NCBI GenBank assembly: GCA_965263325.1
Contig: CBDHGY010000002.1
Location: 2,356,001-2,420,000 of the forward strand
Source of the DNA: CBDHGY01 sp965263325
Lineage (GTDB): Bacteria > Pseudomonadota > Alphaproteobacteria > Caulobacterales > Hyphomonadaceae
Direction of reading: 5' to 3'
Length of the DNA: 64,000 nt
The translations under genes were made by a program, and so were the position numbers. Below the pieces are notes generated by a model, which searched no databases, was not told the DNA's origin, and saw only the letters and a program-made list of their open reading frames with translations. This document shows positions 61,155 to 64,000 of the stretch, one piece after another. Each line of letters begins with the position of its first letter. The stretch's first letter is position 1.

Positions 61155-62048
61155 ATGAAGAATTCAGAAATGTACAAAAAGATCGCAGAGCGAGATGGTT
61201 TTATCGCTGCTCTCGATCAGTCAGGCGGGTCTACACCGCGGGCACTTCACAACTATGGAATTCCCGCCGACAGTTATGCGTCAGAAGCTGAGATGTTTGA
61301 TCTCGTTCACGAGATGCGCACACGCATGATAAAATCCCCGTCATTTAATGGTGACAATCTGATTGGCGCGATCTTGTTTGAGCGCACCGTCAACAGTGAA
61401 ATCGATGGTATTCCAACGGCTCAGTTCGTTTGGGAGAAGAAGGGCGTTGTTCCTTTCATCAAAGTGGACAAAGGCCTCGAAGAAAATGCGAACGGCGTAC
61501 AGTTGATGAAGCCAATGCCGCAGCTCGACGAGATGTGTAAGTCGTCTGTTGAAAAAGGTATTTTCGGAACGAAAATGCGCTCTGTAATCAACGCTGCGAA
61601 CCCAGAGGGCATTGCTGCCATCGTCGCGCAGCAGATCGAGGTTGGTAAGCGTATTTTCGATCATGGTCTGATGCCAATCCTTGAGCCGGAAATCACAATC
61701 ACGATCGAAGATAAAGCAGAAGCAGAAGATATTTTGCGTGATGAGCTTGTGAAGCAACTCAGCGCATTGCCTGAAACCTATGAAGTGATGCTGAAGCTGT
61801 CCTTGCCGGAGACGCCCAACCAATACAAAGCGCTTGTCGATCACCCGCGCGTGCTTACGGTTGTTGCGCTATCTGGCGGGTATCCACGAGCTCAGTCGAA
61901 CCAAATGCTATCTCAGAACAGCGGAATGGTTGCGAGCTTCTCACGTGGTTTCAGCGAAGGTTTGTCCGTAAAGCAAACAGATGAAGCGTTTGACGCGATG
62001 ATGGCTGAATCCATTGCTGCTATCTGCGCGGCGTCTCGTGCAGGCTAA
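61155..62048 (+). CDS. fda: Fructose-bisphosphate aldolase class I
   Basis: 297 residues from the ATG at 61155 (GGAGG, 9-nt gap); the ATG at 61149 is only 3 nt from the same site. AALDQSGGSTPRAL, FIKVDKGLEENANG, GLMPILEPEI, the Schiff-base lysine in VMLKLSLPE and VALSGGYPRAQSN show the Schiff-base (metal-independent) class I type of about 300 residues, whereas class II is common in proteobacteria. It splits fructose-1,6-bisphosphate. Cotranscribed with pgk by spacing. Confidence 0.95.
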   Translation: MKNSEMYKKIAERDGFIAALDQSGGSTPRALHNYGIPADSYASEAEMFDLVHEMRTRMIKSPSFNGDNLIGAILFERTVNSEIDGIPTAQFVWEKKGVVPFIKVDKGLEENANGVQLMKPMPQLDEMCKSSVEKGIFGTKMRSVINAANPEGIAAIVAQQIEVGKRIFDHGLMPILEPEITITIEDKAEAEDILRDELVKQLSALPETYEVMLKLSLPETPNQYKALVDHPRVLTVVALSGGYPRAQSNQMLSQNSGMVASFSRGFSEGLSVKQTDEAFDAMMAESIAAICAASRAG

Positions 62049-62053
62049 TCTCC

Positions 62054-62287
62054 GTGTTGGAGTTGCGCCCGAATTGCGAGCGGTGCGATTGCGATCTCCC
62101 GGCGGATAAACCCGGCGCAAACATCTGCTCCTTTGAATGCACATTTTGTGATGACTGCGCCGCCGACCATTTCGGCGGCGTTTGTCCAAATTGCGGAGGA
62201 GATTTCTCTGTCCGCCCGCTGCGTGTTGGTGCGATGCTCGAGAAATTTCCCGCCAGCACAGAGCGCGTGCTCAAAGCGCACCCATGA
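62054..62287 (+). CDS. DUF1272 zinc-ribbon protein
   Basis: 77 residues from a GTG at 62054, 6 bp after the aldolase. Eight cysteines in pairs (CERCDCD, ICSFECTFCDDC, CPNCGGDF) with the DUF1272 core LRPNCERCDCDLP and RPLRVGAMLEKFP. Probably binds two metal ions. Function unknown; likely cotranscribed with the glycolytic genes. Confidence 0.93.
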   Translation: MLELRPNCERCDCDLPADKPGANICSFECTFCDDCAADHFGGVCPNCGGDFSVRPLRVGAMLEKFPASTERVLKAHP

Positions 62288-62325
62288 CACTTGATTGTTT
62301 TGCTGATCTCATCACATAGAGCGCG

Positions 62326-62997
62326 ATGACCGAATACATCCCTCGCCCGCGAACACGCCTTTATCTCATAACGCCTCCGGTCATCGAAGATGTGCCAGCC
62401 TTTGCTGCTTTGCTGGAGACGTGCCTTGATGCCGGGGATGTCGCGTGTTTGCAGATCAGATTGAAGCAAGGTGATGAAATTGACGTGAGTGCGACGCGCA
62501 AGGTCGCGCAGGCAGTCACCGAAATGTGCCAGGCGCGAGGCACGGCCGTGCTGATCAATGACAGCCCAGAGCTTGCAAAAGAACTCGGCGCGGACGGTGT
62601 GCATGTCGGGAAGACAGATATGGGCGTTGCTGACGCGCGGGAACTGCTAGGTCCAGAGGCGGTGATTGGCGCGACGGCTCATAATAGTCGTCATGATGGC
62701 ATGATCGCGTGCGAAGCTGGAGCGGACTACGCCGCGTTTGGAGCGTTTTTTCCAACCGATACGAAAGACGCGCCAACAAAAGCAGATTTTGAAACTCTGG
62801 AAATCTGGCAACAGATGATGGAGCCGCCATGCGTTGCTATTGGGGGCATTACGATCGAAAACGCGCAGAGCGTGGTTGAAGCCGGGGCAGATTTCATTGC
62901 CGTTAGCTCAGGCGTTTGGCATCATCCGGATGGGGCGATCAACGCCGTGATTGCCATTAATGCTCTGCTTGATGAACTGGAAGAACAGCCAGCTTAG
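62326..62997 (+). CDS. thiE: Thiamine-phosphate synthase
   Basis: 223 residues, TIM barrel. CLQIRLKQGDE, VLINDSPELAKELGADGVHVG, VIGATAHNSR, DYAAFGAFFPT and AIGGITIENAQ match ThiE. It couples HMP diphosphate to thiazole phosphate; thiamine diphosphate is the cofactor of the transketolase encoded 8 kb upstream. Convergent with the DUF4282 gene (4-bp overlap). Confidence 0.93.
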   Translation: MTEYIPRPRTRLYLITPPVIEDVPAFAALLETCLDAGDVACLQIRLKQGDEIDVSATRKVAQAVTEMCQARGTAVLINDSPELAKELGADGVHVGKTDMGVADARELLGPEAVIGATAHNSRHDGMIACEAGADYAAFGAFFPTDTKDAPTKADFETLEIWQQMMEPPCVAIGGITIENAQSVVEAGADFIAVSSGVWHHPDGAINAVIAINALLDELEEQPA

Positions 62998-63461
62998 TCC
63001 TCTTCGCCCATGAATACGTCTTCCACTATATTGTCGGTGGTTGATCCGGGTGTGCCGACACGGTCTTTGAAATAGATATACATTCGCTCGCAAAGAAGCC
63101 GGAGCAGCATAAGCGCGATGATCGCCGAAAGAGGCCCAATGGTCCAAACTCCAAGGACACCGAGGAAGTCGTCTGCGATGCTTCCGAGCGAGCGGATCAT
63201 TGTATAGAAAAGGCTGACTACAATCAGCAGCATACCAATATAATAAAGCGCGACGGTGAGCTGAAGACCGATCAATTCATCGAATGACAGGAAGCGCTTG
63301 GCCCAACCAATTGGATTGGTTTTTTCGAGTGCGACCCCGCCGAACTCGCGTGCGCGAAATGTCATCTCTTTTGCGCGGCGCTTAAATTCCTCATACTCTT
63401 TGTTTTCTGAGGAATGATCCGTATCAGCACTTGCAGCGTCGTTGCCGGGGTCGTCACTCAT
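62994..63461 (-). CDS. DUF4282 membrane protein
   Basis: 155 residues. A charged N-terminal tail rich in Asp/Glu is followed by FLSFDELIGLQLTVALYYIG, the DUF4282 signature, then two further hydrophobic segments and RLLCERMYIYFKD. Two to three transmembrane helices. Function unknown; the neighbour at 63482 belongs to the same family. Confidence 0.88.
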   Translation of the reverse strand: MSDDPGNDAASADTDHSSENKEYEEFKRRAKEMTFRAREFGGVALEKTNPIGWAKRFLSFDELIGLQLTVALYYIGMLLIVVSLFYTMIRSLGSIADDFLGVLGVWTIGPLSAIIALMLLRLLCERMYIYFKDRVGTPGSTTDNIVEDVFMGEED

Positions 63462-63481
63462 GTTTTGCTCCGAAGGAAAAC

Positions 63482-63778
63482 TTAACTTGCCGAGATGTTC
63501 TTCTCTTCCTCTTTCATTTTGCGCATGGCGGCAAGATTGTCACTAATCCGGAAGATGACGATATAGAGTTCACAGACCACTCTCAGAACCAGGATCCCGA
63601 TTGGAATACCGATCAGTGCTATGAGCGCCGCTCCAATATCGCCGCTGAACAGTGAACCAAAAAAGCGCCAGACGCCGAGAGCAAGAATGACCACAAGGCC
63701 AACATAATACAGAATTTTGATCACCAAGCCTGCGATCATTTTGTCGAAGCTCAGCAGCCGTCCCAAGATTCCTTCCAT
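63482..63778 (-). CDS. DUF4282 membrane protein, second copy
   Basis: 98 residues from the ATG at 63778 (AAGGGG upstream; an ATG five codons earlier contains that site). LLSFDKMIAGLVIKILYYVG, two hydrophobic helices and LRVVCELYIVIFRIS match DUF4282, and the protein lacks the acidic N-terminal tail of its neighbour. Tandem copies are common for this family. 20 bp separates the pair. Confidence 0.87.
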   Translation of the reverse strand: MEGILGRLLSFDKMIAGLVIKILYYVGLVVILALGVWRFFGSLFSGDIGAALIALIGIPIGILVLRVVCELYIVIFRISDNLAAMRKMKEEEKNISAS

Positions 63779-63929
63779 TGGTATCCCCTTCATTGATATG
63801 TATAGGAATTTCGATACTGACCCATCTTCGGATCAAGAGTCGAGCAATTTCCCCTCTGGCGCGCTCTCTTACTTGACCATGCCTTAAACGCAGACTACGC
63901 CGCGCCCTAGCACTTATGGGAGTTCCTCC

Positions 63930-64000
63930 ATGGTTAAGATCAATGGAAACGAGATTAAAGTTGGCAACGTGATTGAGCACAATGGCTCAGTCTGGCGTGC
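63930..64000 (+). CDS. efp: Elongation factor P, N-terminus (runs off the right edge)
   Basis: Twenty-three codons are visible, reading MVKINGNEIKVGNVIEHNGS and continuing VWR, the conserved N-terminus of EF-P. GGGAG precedes the ATG by about 7 nt. EF-P rescues ribosomes stalled at polyproline. The remainder, including the modified lysine loop, lies beyond the window. Confidence 0.92.
   Translation, partial: MVKINGNEIKVGNVIEHNGSVWR

Noticed and set aside
1..64000. CRISPR arrays, insertion sequences and prophage
   Set aside because: No regularly spaced repeats, transposase motifs, terminal repeats or phage structural genes were seen on either strand.

Overview
The window looks like chromosomal DNA of an alphaproteobacterium of moderate G+C, most likely from the Caulobacterales/Hyphomonadaceae side of the class. 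The evidence is gene content and order: a trpF-trpB-trpA-accD-folC run, a tsaE-amgK-murU-addB-addA-trxA run, a GapR/DUF2312 nucleoid protein, zapA beside a DUF4164 gene and divergent from transketolase, an alphaproteobacterial-type MotA, and CtrA-like boxes. The assignment rests on remembered synteny and family knowledge, not on a database search. Nearly all of the sequence is ordinary, tightly packed housekeeping DNA, with no insertion sequence, prophage or CRISPR array.

Layout. 1-3.4 kb: partial DMT transporter, gluQRS, an unknown membrane-anchored protein and msrA. 3.46 kb: tRNA-Ser(GGA). 3.7-13.5 kb: four consecutive exported proteins built from DUF11-type repeats, including a 1,696-residue protein with a predicted outer-membrane barrel and an 840-residue protein with P-like and GEVED domains. 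This is the largest block of poorly understood sequence here. 13.5-18.5 kb: trp/acc/fol operon. 18.5-27.8 kb (minus strand): thioredoxin, AddAB recombination nuclease, MurU/AmgK cell-wall recycling and TsaE. 27.8-36.3 kb: ferredoxin reductase and ferredoxin, thioesterase, GapR, hydrolase, TPR protein, M3 peptidase lipoprotein, HupE-like protein, HAD hydrolase and L36. 36.4-45.6 kb: lytic transglycosylase, an unlisted 39-residue small protein, MFS exporter, MotA, EEP phosphatase, K+/H+-type antiporter and a YgjP-like peptidase. 45.6-52.6 kb: lipoprotein, YmdB-like phosphodiesterase, serine hydrolase, YebC, GNAT, YcgN, a candidate 6S RNA and the zapA cluster. 52.7-64 kb: tkt, DUF4281, purT, two paralogous membrane proteins, then gap - TIR gene - pgk - fba - DUF1272 - thiE, two DUF4282 proteins and the start of efp.

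Three points stand out. (1) A TIR-domain gene sits between gap and pgk in the glycolytic cluster. Its C-terminal half resembles a non-catalytic phospholipase-D-like sensor domain. This is the best candidate for an undescribed (defence or NAD-linked) system. (2) The DUF11/beta-barrel surface cluster is large and internally co-oriented, and a perfect TTAA-N7-TTAA CtrA-type box lies in front of its last gene. (3) Several small or non-coding items are easily missed: rpmJ, a 39-residue membrane protein with a strong ribosome-binding site, the candidate 6S RNA, and palindromic intergenic sites.
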